The translations under genes and the position numbers were made by a program. From Acanthaster planci (lineage: Eukaryota; Echinodermata; Asteroidea; Valvatida; Acanthasteridae): a stretch of 64,000 bases of DNA. The DNA lies in NCBI RefSeq assembly GCF_001949145.1, contig NW_019091397.1, positions 248,344 to 312,343 of the forward strand, read 5' to 3'. The notes under the pieces were generated by a model. That model searched no databases. It was not told where the DNA came from and saw only the letters and a list, made by a program, of their open reading frames with translations. Below, one piece after another: positions 24,383 to 34,757 of the stretch (the stretch's first letter is position 1; each line of letters starts with the position of its first letter).

Positions 24383-25344
24383 TTAGATTTACCAAAGTGC
24401 ATTACACCTGATTTTCCTTAATGTTTGACAATGACAAAATCTTGACTGAATATATATGTAAATGCAAGCTTACTTTCACTGCCGCAAGGTCCCTGTCTAG
24501 TGCAGTGCCAAAGCATTTAACAAAGCCTGTGGGTATACAGATATAGCTTTGCAGCCATTAGTGATAGCTGGTAGTTAGGTTTTCCCATTACCATCGTCAT
24601 GTACTGGTTTGAACAATAAGAAAAGTTATACTGGTCAGGATTAATTTTCAAGCACTGTTTGAAAAAATAAAAGTTCTTGTCATTGCAACTTTTGGTTTGG
24701 TGACATCAGCCTAGAGTTTTTAATATGTTGGAAAGCACATCATTTATCAACCAATTCTAAAGCAATTACTCATACTTTGTATCAGACATCAACTCAAAAT
24801 ACATTTTCGAACTTTTTCACACATTTCATGATGTCACCAGTCCAGGTTTTGGAGAATACTACTGAATGAAAACTAACATTATTGAAATCAATTCATAGCA
24901 GTTTGAATGATGAGGCACTTGTGGTTTCAACTGGAATCAAGGATCACTTTTGCTGCAAAAAGCAATTTGTAGGAACTAAAGGTTTTATAACGATTAAAAT
25001 TATCAAACTTTAAATTTTTGTAAGTTGACTCTGATAACATCATCATGAGGTCACTCTCTGAAGACACAGGTCCCAATAGGGTTTTACTTATGTCAAGTTG
25101 TACTGCAATTTGCATTTACTTTCACTTAAATGTTGAGGGTTGAATAAAATGTATACAAAGTACATATGTATATGGACTTGGGGGCACAAAAAGAAAAAAT
25201 AACAAGAACCATGATTGTGTACAAACACCAGCCGTTTTGGCAATGGTTTGTGTAAATGTATGACACCTGCCTGTGTAAGCACTTACCAGGTCCCACTAAA
25301 TCAGAGCTGTACTTAGGAAGATGTAATGCCCCAAAGTTTGGATT

Positions 25345-26330
25345 ATTAATGCAATGTCATGTGACCTATGATGACACAGTCGCAGTGACAATTTTGTCCG
25401 GACACCCTCTCGCATCGATGGACTAAATATGCACTTAATATGAAGTCAGTCAGATGGATGAGTGACCGAATCTTTAACATTAGAAAAAACGTAAAAACGC
25501 ATAAAACCTAGGGAGAAAAACTGCACCTTTAAATTCTTGTCACATGATCTGCGTTTGACTCAAAAGATTTTTACAAAATGGTACTATTATATAATATATT
25601 TGTATATTTGTAAGATAAAAAAGGAATGTTTAGTCTGATTTCTCTTTTGTTCTCATAGTAATCCCTGGCCGAAGTTGAGAGCCCCTCCATTTGTAAGATG
25701 GATAGCAAAGCCTAATAGAAAAACATGTACAAAGCCTAGAGACAAGAACTGCAACTTTAATTTGATCCCCGATAACGTCATTATGACAATTTTGTTCTAG
25801 ACCCCTCTCTACCAAGTGGATTATGCAATGGCATTAGTATGAAAGTCAGTCAGGTAGAGAAGCATGTCAAAATCTGTCTGTTTAAAACATGTACAATACC
25901 TTTAAGTTCTTGTCACGTGATTTGCATTTGAATTGAAAGTTGTTAACAAAACAGTAATTGGTAATTTGCTTCTTGGGTATATATTTTTAAGTGAACGAAA
26001 AACAAAAACCCAAATTTCTTTTGTTCTCATAGTGATCCTCGGCCAAAGTTGAGAACCCCACAGTCACTAAGAACGATAAAGAGTAGTAGAAAAACGTGTA
26101 CAAATGCTATGGAGACAAAAATGCAAATTTAATCTCATGTCAGGTGACCCCTGATGATGTAATAATGACAGTTGTTTTCTGGGACCCTCCCAACTCCATG
26201 GACTAAAAGTGTGCACCAACATAAAGTCAGTCAGATCACTGAGAGGGTAGAAATCTGGCTGCTGAAAAATGTGTACAAAACCCATGGGAGAAAAATTATA
26301 TATACGTAATATTTATCGCATATGCAAAAA
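25345..26330. repeat. ~374-bp tandem repeat, about 2.7 units
   Basis: Two unit starts are clear at 25641 and 26015, both reading 'cttttgttctcatag' then 'atcc..ggcc.aagttgaga'. A partial unit precedes them from about 25345. Each unit carries variants of 'gtcatgtgac', 'gacaattttgt', 'atgaagtcagtcaga' and 'aaaaacatgtacaaa'. The copies differ at many positions, so the array is old. Confidence 0.88.
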
Positions 26331-26759
26331 ATTAAATGTTAAAAAATCAATAAAAAATCATGTGGTGATTGTATCCTTGGACGATTTTCGCAAGGTCTGC
26401 TAAGTTTGAAGTCACTTAGATTCATTAAACTACCAAACTTGACTAGTGGAAAGAAATGTGTACAAACCCAACTATTGAAGAGGCTGAATAAGGTGAACAA
26501 GAAAAAGAAACAAGAGCTTTCTGTGTGTTTGTAACATGTGGAAGGCTCACCCGCTCTTTTTGACTCAAAATTAGTAAAATATCTACACTAAATCAATTGA
26601 TGATTTAATAGCTGTGACACAAAAGTTGTTATGTAAACCAAACCTTTCAAAACGAAGGCCTAAATTTATGCTATTACTTGATGTAAGGGGCAAAAAGAGC
26701 AATGTCATTCAACAGATTTTATCTGATTGAATAAGCACTTCAGAAGAAACAGTACTTTT

Positions 26760-26830
26760 TCTGGCATGCAATGGGCCGGATTCATATCCGGGTCTGTATG
26801 ACCACTACCCTTCTTGCGACAGCCATTACA
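26760..26830 (-). repeat. Degenerate tRNA-like (SINE) head
   Basis: Minus-strand reading gives a box A-like ggtgtaatggctgtcgc and a box B-like ggatatgaatccggccc about 45 bases later. No clear SINE body was identified. Confidence 0.4.
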
Positions 26831-27479
26831 CCACATGCTGATTCCTTTCTGTGCCAGGAATCTCCCTCCTAATTACCAGAAATATGTAAATGGGCCTGTC
26901 ACATATGCAATTCCTGGCATCAAGACTTTGAAGGTGAAGTTTCTTGCTTATGTACTAAACCATTTTAAAATATTGGCTTGTGTTTTTATGATATTTTGGG
27001 GTATTTACAGTTGACCCACCTTTGACTTCCCGGTAACCCTAGAAGTCCAGATGACTTTGCCCCAGTAACAAAAAATGTAAAAGGACTTAAGATTTGTTAA
27101 ATCCCAAACTATGAACATTATTTCTTCAGAAGTTGACAAGGTGCAGTCACAAAATGTTGGTCTTTGTAAGAGCTGAAAATGCCAATAATTTGAAGAATGT
27201 CCTCATGATGTTACTTGTATACATGTCTTGAGATCAGGTTTGACGTTCCTGTCACCTTTGAAGCTGGTATGTCATACTGTCTTGAAGAAAAGCCAAAGAG
27301 AATTGTTGAACAGAAAAACAAAATCAAAGGAGGAGCAGCAGACAGGTGAACTAAATGAAAAACTAACAGGTGATCAGGTTGAGTAGGATCGTTATCATTA
27401 ATATTAATAATTTCTTGTAATGATACCAAGAATTCCTCAGGGTGTAGCTTGCAAGTTTGAAGAAACCTACAGAGAAGAA

Positions 27480-27660
27480 ACAACGAGAAGCAGCTACATT
27501 TTTAGAGGTGTGAGGAAAGCCCCACAGGAATTCTCTGGGTAAAACCCACAAAAACAGGTAGGGACTGAAAACCCAACCCACATGACGATTGAGCCGGGAA
27601 TCGAACCCGGGACACAGAGGTGGAAGGCGAGGAATAAACCACTACACCAACCGACTCTCT
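27480..27660 (-). mobile_element. tRNA-derived SINE
   Basis: On the minus strand the head (27655-27589) contains box A tggtgtagtgg (27649-27639) and box B ggttcgattcc (27607-27597). The T arm pairs cccgg with ccggg. The head is followed by a body reading 'gtgggttgggttttcagtcc', 'tgggttttacccagagaatt' and 'ggggctttcctcacacc'. It sits 361 bases before an XPO5 exon in the same sense. The exact 3' end is uncertain. Confidence 0.8.
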
Positions 27661-28020
27661 AGAAAATCAAGGGGAGCAAGGTGACTGGGCTCAGTCTAAT
27701 AATCAAATTATATATAACACCTTCATTAAGCCACTTCGCCTCTGTCATCTCAGGGACATAATGTACCCGTCCACCATGTTCAGAGATGATCAAATATTTA
27801 TTATGTGATTTACAAAACTTACATTTATAATGGTGTCAATATGATGTCAACAAATTTTCTAGACAATTTTCCAACCAAGTTGGATTCTAAATAATAGGGT
27901 TCAAGAAATATTGAAAAAACCCAAAACTATATCACTCAGTAAATATATTAAGGTTAAAATATGAAAAATAAAACAACTTGCAAAAAAGCCCGAATTTTTA
28001 ATTTTTAATTAATCCCTTAC

Positions 28021-28125
28021 CTGTTGCAATATTGGCCAGCAAATGTTGAGTGATTTAACACATGTCTGTGTATCATTCCATGACAGTGATGAATAGACGC
28101 ACACGACCATACTTTTACAGAGAGA
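28021..28125 (-). CDS. XPO5: Exportin-5, internal exon (6 of 8 seen)
   Basis: An exon of 35 codons in phase 0, with acceptor actaaacag and donor CAACAG|gtaagg. The product SLCKSMVVCVYSSLSWNDTQ...CWPILQQ aligns without gaps to the exportin-5 segment 'DVCTALLITAFNSLAWKDT...CWPLLKQ', sharing the SL-W-DT and CWP-L-Q positions. Its upstream partner is the exon ending ILQDE at 47554, 19.4 kb away. Its downstream partner begins IVEKP at 10616. Confidence 0.87.
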
Positions 28126-28913
28126 CTGTTTAGTAAAAATGGAGATAAACAACATGAACTCAATAACTGTAATGGCAGAAAACCTGTCAGTTAAATCCAA
28201 CAGTTATTTAGAATAAATATACAGCAGTGTGTTTGATCAGTCCTCTTGCACCTACCTGTAGTGTTGTCACACATTTACATAGCCATATGGCAATGAACAA
28301 ATGATTTTGGTTCAAGTGCCCCAACCAGGCCAAGATAGAAGTCATGCAGAGATTAAATTTGTGACATCAATTCAAACTTTTGGAAGTAATGACCATCCAC
28401 AAACACACAAGCGCGAGTGCATTTGCCTGCAACTGGGGACCCCCTACTGTTCTTCTTTTGTTTTTACTTTAACTTTTTTAGAAGACCACCTATAAGTTTT
28501 GTACAGAATTATCAATTGGGGACCCTCTGTGAATCAGGGCCTTATTGTCCTCTACTGTTCAGGTCCCCAATTGAATGCAAAAATAAAGTCACACCCACCC
28601 ACCCCCATCCATTCACATTTCTGGCTTTTATAAATCACAGAACTTTATACTTAACTTGAACCAATTTGCATCTACACATACCAATTTTTCACAACTATGT
28701 ACAATGATATCAACTTTCCTTTGCATCATTTGACTGACTCACAATGATTTCACATTGTATTGTGGGATTTCCCAGGTGACCCAAGTCAGTTTAATACTTG
28801 GGCAAGGCTAGAGTAGAGATGATTGTCATATTGTACACAGTTGAAATACATGTAGCACAAGTATGTGCGAGCAAAGTAATTGAAAGTGCTGTAGAAAAGT
28901 ACATAATTGTAAG

Positions 28914-28918
28914 GTATG
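28914..28918. repeat. Left 5-bp target duplication of the Gypsy element
   Basis: The word gtatg borders the left LTR and is repeated at 38745-38749 beyond the right LTR. Five-base duplications are usual for Gypsy integrases. Confidence 0.85.
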
Positions 28919-29038
28919 TTTCATATCTTTATGGAGAAGGTACAAGAAAAGAATCAAACTACAATGGCGGCCATTTTCCAAGGGGCGCTCTCCGGCATGT
29001 TTTTATTTCAATTATGGAGGGCGGCCTACAACTTATAC
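28919..29038 (-). repeat. Gypsy 3' LTR, part 1 (interrupted)
   Basis: Matches the right LTR 38602-38721 with 10 visible substitutions over the whole 143-base LTR, including the second base (TT instead of the usual TG). It stops at aacttatac, where the LINE entered. The remainder is at 34328-34359. Confidence 0.93.
29030..29038. repeat. Left target duplication of the L1-type LINE
   Basis: The word aacttatac occurs here and again at 34328-34336, directly after the poly-A tail. The uninterrupted right LTR has it only once, proving insertion into a pre-existing LTR. Confidence 0.92.
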
Positions 29039-29178
29039 ATGCGCATGCGTCGGCGTAAGTGAGCGTGTTTTTAAGTGGGCTCCGGCCAGACCAGAAATTT
29101 ATCACGGTTTTCACGTTTTTTTAAGATATTGCTTCGAAAATAAGCTATCCTAGTCTTTCGTGTGGATCTACTGACAAA

Positions 29179-30102
29179 ATGCCTAGGACAACGAGAGCTT
29201 CACAGAACAATGAAGAGCAAATTAAGGCCGGAAAGTCCGTCGATTTTTCTCAGGACAACGGAATGCAACATGGCGCCGCCCTTGCATCGCGTGACAGTAC
29301 ACACAATACAACACATTCAACAGGTTCAGTGTCAGATTCAACAGCGGTGCACACTCTGAATCAGCATTGTGACTGCAGCAGTAAATTGGACTCTGTCTTG
29401 AAGAAGTTAGAGAAGCTGGACCTACTAGAAGTTTTGGCTACAAGAGTTGATAAGGTAGAGAGAAATATTGACATCCTAAACAAGGACATGGAAGACATGA
29501 AGGAAGGAATGAATTTCATGGATGAAGCCGTGGGCGGCAAAGCTAATGGTGAAGAAGTACGAGAGCTAAAAAAGCAAGTGGAAGATCTCTCTAACCGTCT
29601 TCTCGGAAACAACCTTGTGTTTCTTCATATTCCAGAAGGAAGTGAGGATGATTATGAATCCTGTACCTCATTCATCAAGAATTTTCTGGTAGATCACATG
29701 AAGATTTCAAGTGCTGCCGATATGCAAATGGAGAGGGCTCATAGATCACCGGCTGTTCCAACTAAGGGTAAGGGATTACGTCCAATTCATGTAGCTTTCC
29801 TCCGCTACTCTGATAAACAGATGATCTTGAGAGCTGCTCCCAAGATGTTAAAGAACAATTCTTACAAGAATCAGAAGGTCTTCGTGTCAGAGGACTTTAC
29901 TCCTGAGGTACTGAAGAAGCGACGGGAAATGCTACACTTTAAGAGACTTCTCCAGCAGGAAAACCCAGCTAGGCGAGTGTATTTATCCTACCCTGCTAGA
30001 CTGAGGATGAAAGATGGAGACAGCTGGAGGATCTTTGATAGAGATGAGGCTGATAGCATGAAGTACTTGTATCAGAACTTTGGCAAGGGCCGGAGCCCAT
30101 AG
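29179..30102 (+). CDS. L1-type ORF1 protein (RNA-binding chaperone)
   Basis: An intact frame of 307 residues from an ATG to a stop. After a polar N-terminal tail of about 65 residues comes a heptad-rich coiled coil (about 70-145: KLDSVLKKLEKLDLLEVLA, VEELRKQ-like repeats). Next is the RRM-like core (NNLVFLHIPEGSED, QMERAHRS, RPIHVAFLRYSDKQMILRAA). The C-terminal domain (KVFVSEDFTPEVLKKRRE, ARRVYLSYPARLRMKDG) follows. L1 ORF1 proteins form trimers on the coiled coil and coat the LINE RNA. The intact state contrasts with the broken ORF2 next to it. The 284-bp spacer and separate ATG for ORF2 suggest reinitiation or internal translation, as in L1. Confidence 0.9.
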   Translation: MPRTTRASQNNEEQIKAGKSVDFSQDNGMQHGAALASRDSTHNTTHSTGSVSDSTAVHTLNQHCDCSSKLDSVLKKLEKLDLLEVLATRVDKVERNIDILNKDMEDMKEGMNFMDEAVGGKANGEEVRELKKQVEDLSNRLLGNNLVFLHIPEGSEDDYESCTSFIKNFLVDHMKISSAADMQMERAHRSPAVPTKGKGLRPIHVAFLRYSDKQMILRAAPKMLKNNSYKNQKVFVSEDFTPEVLKKRREMLHFKRLLQQENPARRVYLSYPARLRMKDGDSWRIFDRDEADSMKYLYQNFGKGRSP

Positions 30103-30386
30103 GGATTTGCCAAGAGATATTTGTGTTCCTCCAGAAGAACGCTGAGACATTTGTAGAACAATTTGAGTGTGTTTTTTTGTTGTTTTTTTCATGCCTTATT
30201 TGCTGTGTGTCTGGTCTCAATGTTCTTGTGAAACTGTTGTGTTATTACCAACTGGATTTTTGATATCATTAGCAACAATATTCAGACCTAAATGTCAGTG
30301 TTTTTCCTTTTGTTTTTTTAATGATGCATTTTCTGTGGATGGAAGTGAGAAGATGTTACAGACTGTTCCTTTTTCTGAGGATCTAA

Positions 30387-33300
30387 ATGGTTAAAATGAA
30401 TATTTGCTCCCTCAATGTTAGAGGGATGAACAATAACCTAAAGCGTAGACAAGTCTATCTTTGGTTAAGAAAGAAACAATTCTCAATATATTTTTTGCAA
30501 GAAACCCACAGTGAATTTAATTTGGAGAAAACTTGGTCGAACGAGTGGGGCTATACCAGTTTTTTTAGCCACGATAAATCTAACAAGGCAGGTGTTGCTA
30601 TTCTGTTTAAGAATGACTTGGAAATTTCTGTTAAAAAATATCTGAATTGATTTTTCTGGTAGATTCAACATAATTGATATTGAGGTTGACGGTGATGTGT
30701 TCACTTTAGTTAATGTTTACGGGTATAATGAAGACCGGCCTGAGTTTTTTGATTTGATTATTAAAAAAATGTCAGAGTATGAATGTGGGAATATCATTAT
30801 AGGTGGAGACTTTAATGCTGTAAGGAATGTTACTTTTGACAAAAAGGGCGGTAAGCCTGGTACGAATTTCAGAGTGCAAGACAAAATCACAAATATCATG
30901 GATTCTTTTGAACTAATTGATGTCTGGAGAGAAAACAATCCTGGTGTTCAGCATTTTAGTTGGAAATCAAATCATTCCCCGCCGATTCTTTGTAGATTGG
31001 ATTACTTTTTAATTTCTAAGCATCTTTGGGGCTTCACTGATTCAACAGACATTATTCCTGGTTATAAACCAGACCACTCTATGATTACTTTATGTCTCAC
31101 CAGTGCTGAAAGCAAAAGGGGTAAGGGTTTTTGGAAATTGAATACTTCGTTATTGACAGAACAAGAGTATGTTTGTCAAATTAAAAATGCCATTAAGTAT
31201 ATGGTAGAAGTCAACATCTCAGCAAACCCTAACATTTTGTGGGAGGTTATTAAAAGTGAGATTAGTGGGGAAACAATCATGTATGCCTCCAGGAAGAAAA
31301 ATGTTCAGAAGCTGGAAATTAACTTGCTTGAATCTGAAATTTTGCAGTTGGAGAAGGCTTACTTTGAGGCTCCTTCGGATGAGGTGTTGACTTCCCTCAA
31401 ATTTAAGCAAAGGCAGTTGGAAACAATTTTTGAAAGTAATGCGAGGGGAGCCATTGTGAGACGTTGGACCGAGTTTGGTGAGAAAAATAGTAAGTATTTT
31501 TTTAATTTAGAAAAACGGAATTTTAAAAATAACTCTATTTCCAAGCTTGTATGTGAGAATGGTGATGTCATCACAGACCAGTCTGACATCTTGAAACAGG
31601 AGCTCAATTTCTATTCAAATTTATATAAGTCCGACTTCATAGAACAGTCCGAATTTGACGAGTTCCTTCTCAACAATCTAGAGAATAAATTAACTGAAGA
31701 TGACCAGTTACTCTGTGATGGTTCTCTGGAAGAAAAAGAATGTCTTGCTGCTCTTAAAGAAATGACCAATAATAAGACGCCTGGTTGCGATGGCATCCCA
31801 GCTGAATTTTATAAAGTTTTTTGGTCTGATATTAAACATTACTTGATAGCATCTTTTAACTTTTCTTTCAATTGTGGGGAAATGTCTGCAGATCAGAGGA
31901 GAGGGATAATCAATTTAATTCCTAAACCAGGTAAAAATCCTACTGATTTGAAAAATTGGCATCCTATCTCTCTCCTAAACGTTGATTATAAAATCTGTGC
32001 CAAAGCACTTGCAAACAGGCTAAAATTAGTTCTCCCTAAAATTATCAATGAAGACCAAACCGGTTTTATGAAAAATCGTTATATTGGGGAGAATATTCGA
32101 CTTGTGCTTGATACTGTTAAATTTACTTCTGAAAATGCTACTCCTGGTGTGCTTCTTTTCCTGGATTTCGAAAAAGCTTTCGATAGATTAGAATGGCTAT
32201 TTGTAGAAAAAAGTCTCAAATATTTCAATTTTGGAAATGATTTTATAAAGTGGGTTTCTACTCTTTATTACAATATTTCTAGTTGCATTATTAATAATGG
32301 TCATGTCTCTAATTCATTTAATGTTACCAGAGGGGTCCGTCAAGGTTGTCCACTGAGCCCATATCTGTTTTTTATTGCAGCTGAATTGCTAGCAATTGGT
32401 ATCAGACATTCTACTGATATTGTAGGTATTCAGACTGAAGATACAGAACTGAAAATTAGTGCCTATGCAGATGACACTACTATCGTTTTAGATTGGAGCA
32501 GAAAGTCCATTTTGTCTACTTTTAAAATTCTTGATAGTTTTGAGTTGGCGTCTGGCCTTAAAGTCAATTTTAATAAATCTAAGGCAATGAAACTTGGTCC
32601 ATTGAGATTTGACAAAGATATCCAGCCGATTGGTCGGGGTCTCTCCTGGACTAATGGGCCTGTTAGATTCCTGGGTGTATTATTTACCCATGATGAGAAA
32701 AATTTGTTTCATTTAAACTTTGACGGCCAGTTGAAGAAAATTCAGACTATGTTAAATTTGTGGTCCAGGAGAGACCTGACTCCCATTGGCAAGATTACCA
32801 TTGTTAAAAGCTTGGCCCTGTCTCAATTGACCTTTTTATTGACAGTGTTACCTAATCCTCCTCAGGAATTTATTTCGCAGGTTAACAAACTGATTTATAA
32901 ATTCATCTGGAATGGGAAACCTGATCGAGTAAGCAGAAAAGTTGTAATCAATGACTTCAGACATGGTGGTTTGAAAATGCTCGATTTGGAGTCTTTCCAA
33001 AAAGGTCTTAAATGCACTTGGATCAAGAGACTTCTTGACAATTCGAATAAGGCAAAGTGGAAAACTTTTGTCAATGGTGTTTTCAGACAAACTGGAACTT
33101 ATGACATTATTTGGAACTTAAATATTTCTCCGTCTGATTTCCCATTCCATATTTTAAAAGATGGTTTCCTGAAAGATGTTGTCAGGGCTTGGTTAGAATT
33201 GCATAATTTAAATCATTCTAATAATTTCTTGTCAGAAATTATTTGGCTTAATTCTAATGTTAAAATTAACAAGAAATGTATTTTTTATCGTACCTGGAAG

Positions 33301-34082
33301 GAGGAAGGGATCTTAACAGTTAAAGATCTTTGTTCAGAAAATGGAAGCTTTTTGACTTTCCATGAGTTTCAACTGAAGTATGGCAACATTAACTGCACTT
33401 TTATCAAGTACTTTGGTCTGCTAAAAGCACTTCCTAGAGCTTGGAAGCAGCAGCTAATTCATTTTGATATAAGAACTGAAATTGAGTTTCCTCCATTGCT
33501 GATCCATGAGCTTTGTAACCAGAAAAAACCTTCAAAATTTGTTTATAATTTATTCTCGCAGGTTGTAGCTCAAGTGCCCAGTAAATGTCAGCAGAAGTGG
33601 ACCGCATTACTTGGATTTTCCCCACAGTGGGAAGAGGTTTACCAGATCCCTTTTAGGATTACTAGGGATTCTAAGCTCCAGTATTTTCAATATAAATTTA
33701 TCCAGTTTTTAATCCCAACAAATACTTTTCTTTATAAAATTAAAAAGAAGGACTCTTACGTTTGTTTCTTTTGTAATGAAGAACGTGAGAGTCTGCTTCA
33801 TCTGTTTTGGTTTTGTGAAAAAATTCAATTGTTTTGGAAGGATATTGTCACTTGGCTTAACTCTACCTCTTATTATCCAGTGACTCTGAATTGTAGGGAT
33901 GTTTGTTTTGGCCTATTTCCAGAAAAAGAACTTCTCTCCCTGATTGCTGTTCTGGCCAAAAAGTTTATTTTTGATAGTAAGTGTCAAGATTTAGCTTTCT
34001 TATCAATATAGAGGAGGCCATTGCTACGAGAAACGGGACATTTGACAAATTCCTGAAAAAATGGGCTAACCTCTTTTTGTGA
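30387..34082 (+). pseudogene. L1-type ORF2: endonuclease, reverse transcriptase, Cys-rich tail (frameshifted)
   Basis: The first frame (30387-30650) has the endonuclease N-terminus (MNICSLNVRGM, FLQETHSEF) and ends in TGA. One extra T near 30648 explains this, as the downstream frame continues directly to 34011. That frame shows endonuclease motifs (GGDFNAVRN, LDYFLIS, PDHSMI) and RT motifs. The RT motifs are NKTPGCDGIPAEFYK, LFLDFEKAFDRLEW, RGVRQGCPLSPYLFF and SAYADDTTIVL (catalytic Asp pair near 32470), followed by VRFLGVLF. A C-terminal C-x2-C-H-C cluster sits at CFFCNEERESLLHLFWFCEK (about 33765). At 34009 it stops, but the next frame carries a plausible C-terminal end to 34082, suggesting a second shift. 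Confidence 0.9.
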
Positions 34083-34327
34083 GATATTTGTAATTTTCTT
34101 CTGTCATCTGTAAGAGTTATTTGACCTTGTAATTCAGTTGGTAATGTCCTGTCTTTTGTCTTTTTGGTGTCTTTTCTGTTTGTTTGTAGTCTGGAGTATG
34201 TTTTTGTTATTCCCTGGGAAGTTCTTAATGACGTGTAGTCCACTTTCTACTCCATACTCACTTTCATGCATTTTTTTCTATTGTTGTTGCATATTGTGAA
34301 TTAAAAAAAAATTATAAAAAAAAAAAA

Positions 34328-34359
34328 AACTTATACAGTAACATGATGGGACTATTACA
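34328..34359 (-). repeat. Gypsy 3' LTR, part 2, with right LINE target duplication
   Basis: Starts with the duplicated aacttatac (34328-34336) and completes the LTR to its terminal attaca. It matches 38713-38744 of the right LTR base for base. Confidence 0.93.
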
Positions 34360-34373
34360 CTCCTTCCCCCTTA
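34360..34373 (-). promoter_or_regulatory. Polypurine tract of the Gypsy element
   Basis: Read on the minus strand, aaggGGGAAGGAG-like purines abut the start of the 3' LTR (TGTAATAG...). This is the expected position for the plus-strand primer of reverse transcription. Confidence 0.82.
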
Positions 34374-34757
34374 GATTTTTAGCCCCATGAACTTTTAACA
34401 AAAGTTTTGCTTAATACAACACTTTGGATTACATAAGATTCCAGGTCTTCCAAATTTACACAAGACAATCACAACATCATACATGTTTACGGTTCTTAAA
34501 TTTGTTCCCCCCCATGTACATGTATGTTTTATTTGTTACAAGTTGTGAAATGAAATGGAAAACAGTGAAATGAAAAAGAAATCTCAAATTGAAACTTGTC
34601 TTAGGTCCAGTTGTTTACAAAATTACAAATCAAGTCTTTCTGGTGCCTTTCTGATTCGTTGTGGGTAATGCCTTTGGGAGTTTTCAGTACAGTTAGTCTC
34701 AGGCCCGACTAATTTGTGAATCCCTGACCAGTTTTTGAGAAGTGGGTTGACTTTCCT

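Larger units (their letters stand above)
10617..28020 (-). other. XPO5 intron, 17.4 kb
   Basis: Contains DIRS copy A (11830-14170), a SINE head (16659-16730), a piggyBac-type MITE (17666-18199), a hairpin at 18213-18298, a LINE fragment (21241-22890), a tandem repeat (25345-26330), two weak tRNA-like heads and a SINE (27480-27660). In 14170-16360, 18900-20640 and 22900-24290 I see no assignable features. An open frame at 20641-21087 plus is long but lacks recognisable domains. Confidence 0.75.
29039..34327 (+). mobile_element. Nearly full-length L1-type LINE inserted in the Gypsy LTR
   Basis: A 5.29-kb unit with a 140-bp 5' UTR, ORF1 (29179-30102), a 284-bp spacer, ORF2 (from 30387), a short 3' UTR and an A-rich tail (34304-34327, with a run of A at the end). 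It is flanked by aacttatac on both sides. The L1/Tx1 affiliation is shown by the ORF1 type, the apurinic-type endonuclease, the RT motifs and the C-terminal Cys/His cluster. A single-base frameshift at about 30648 breaks ORF2, and a second likely shift occurs near 34000. Confidence 0.93.
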
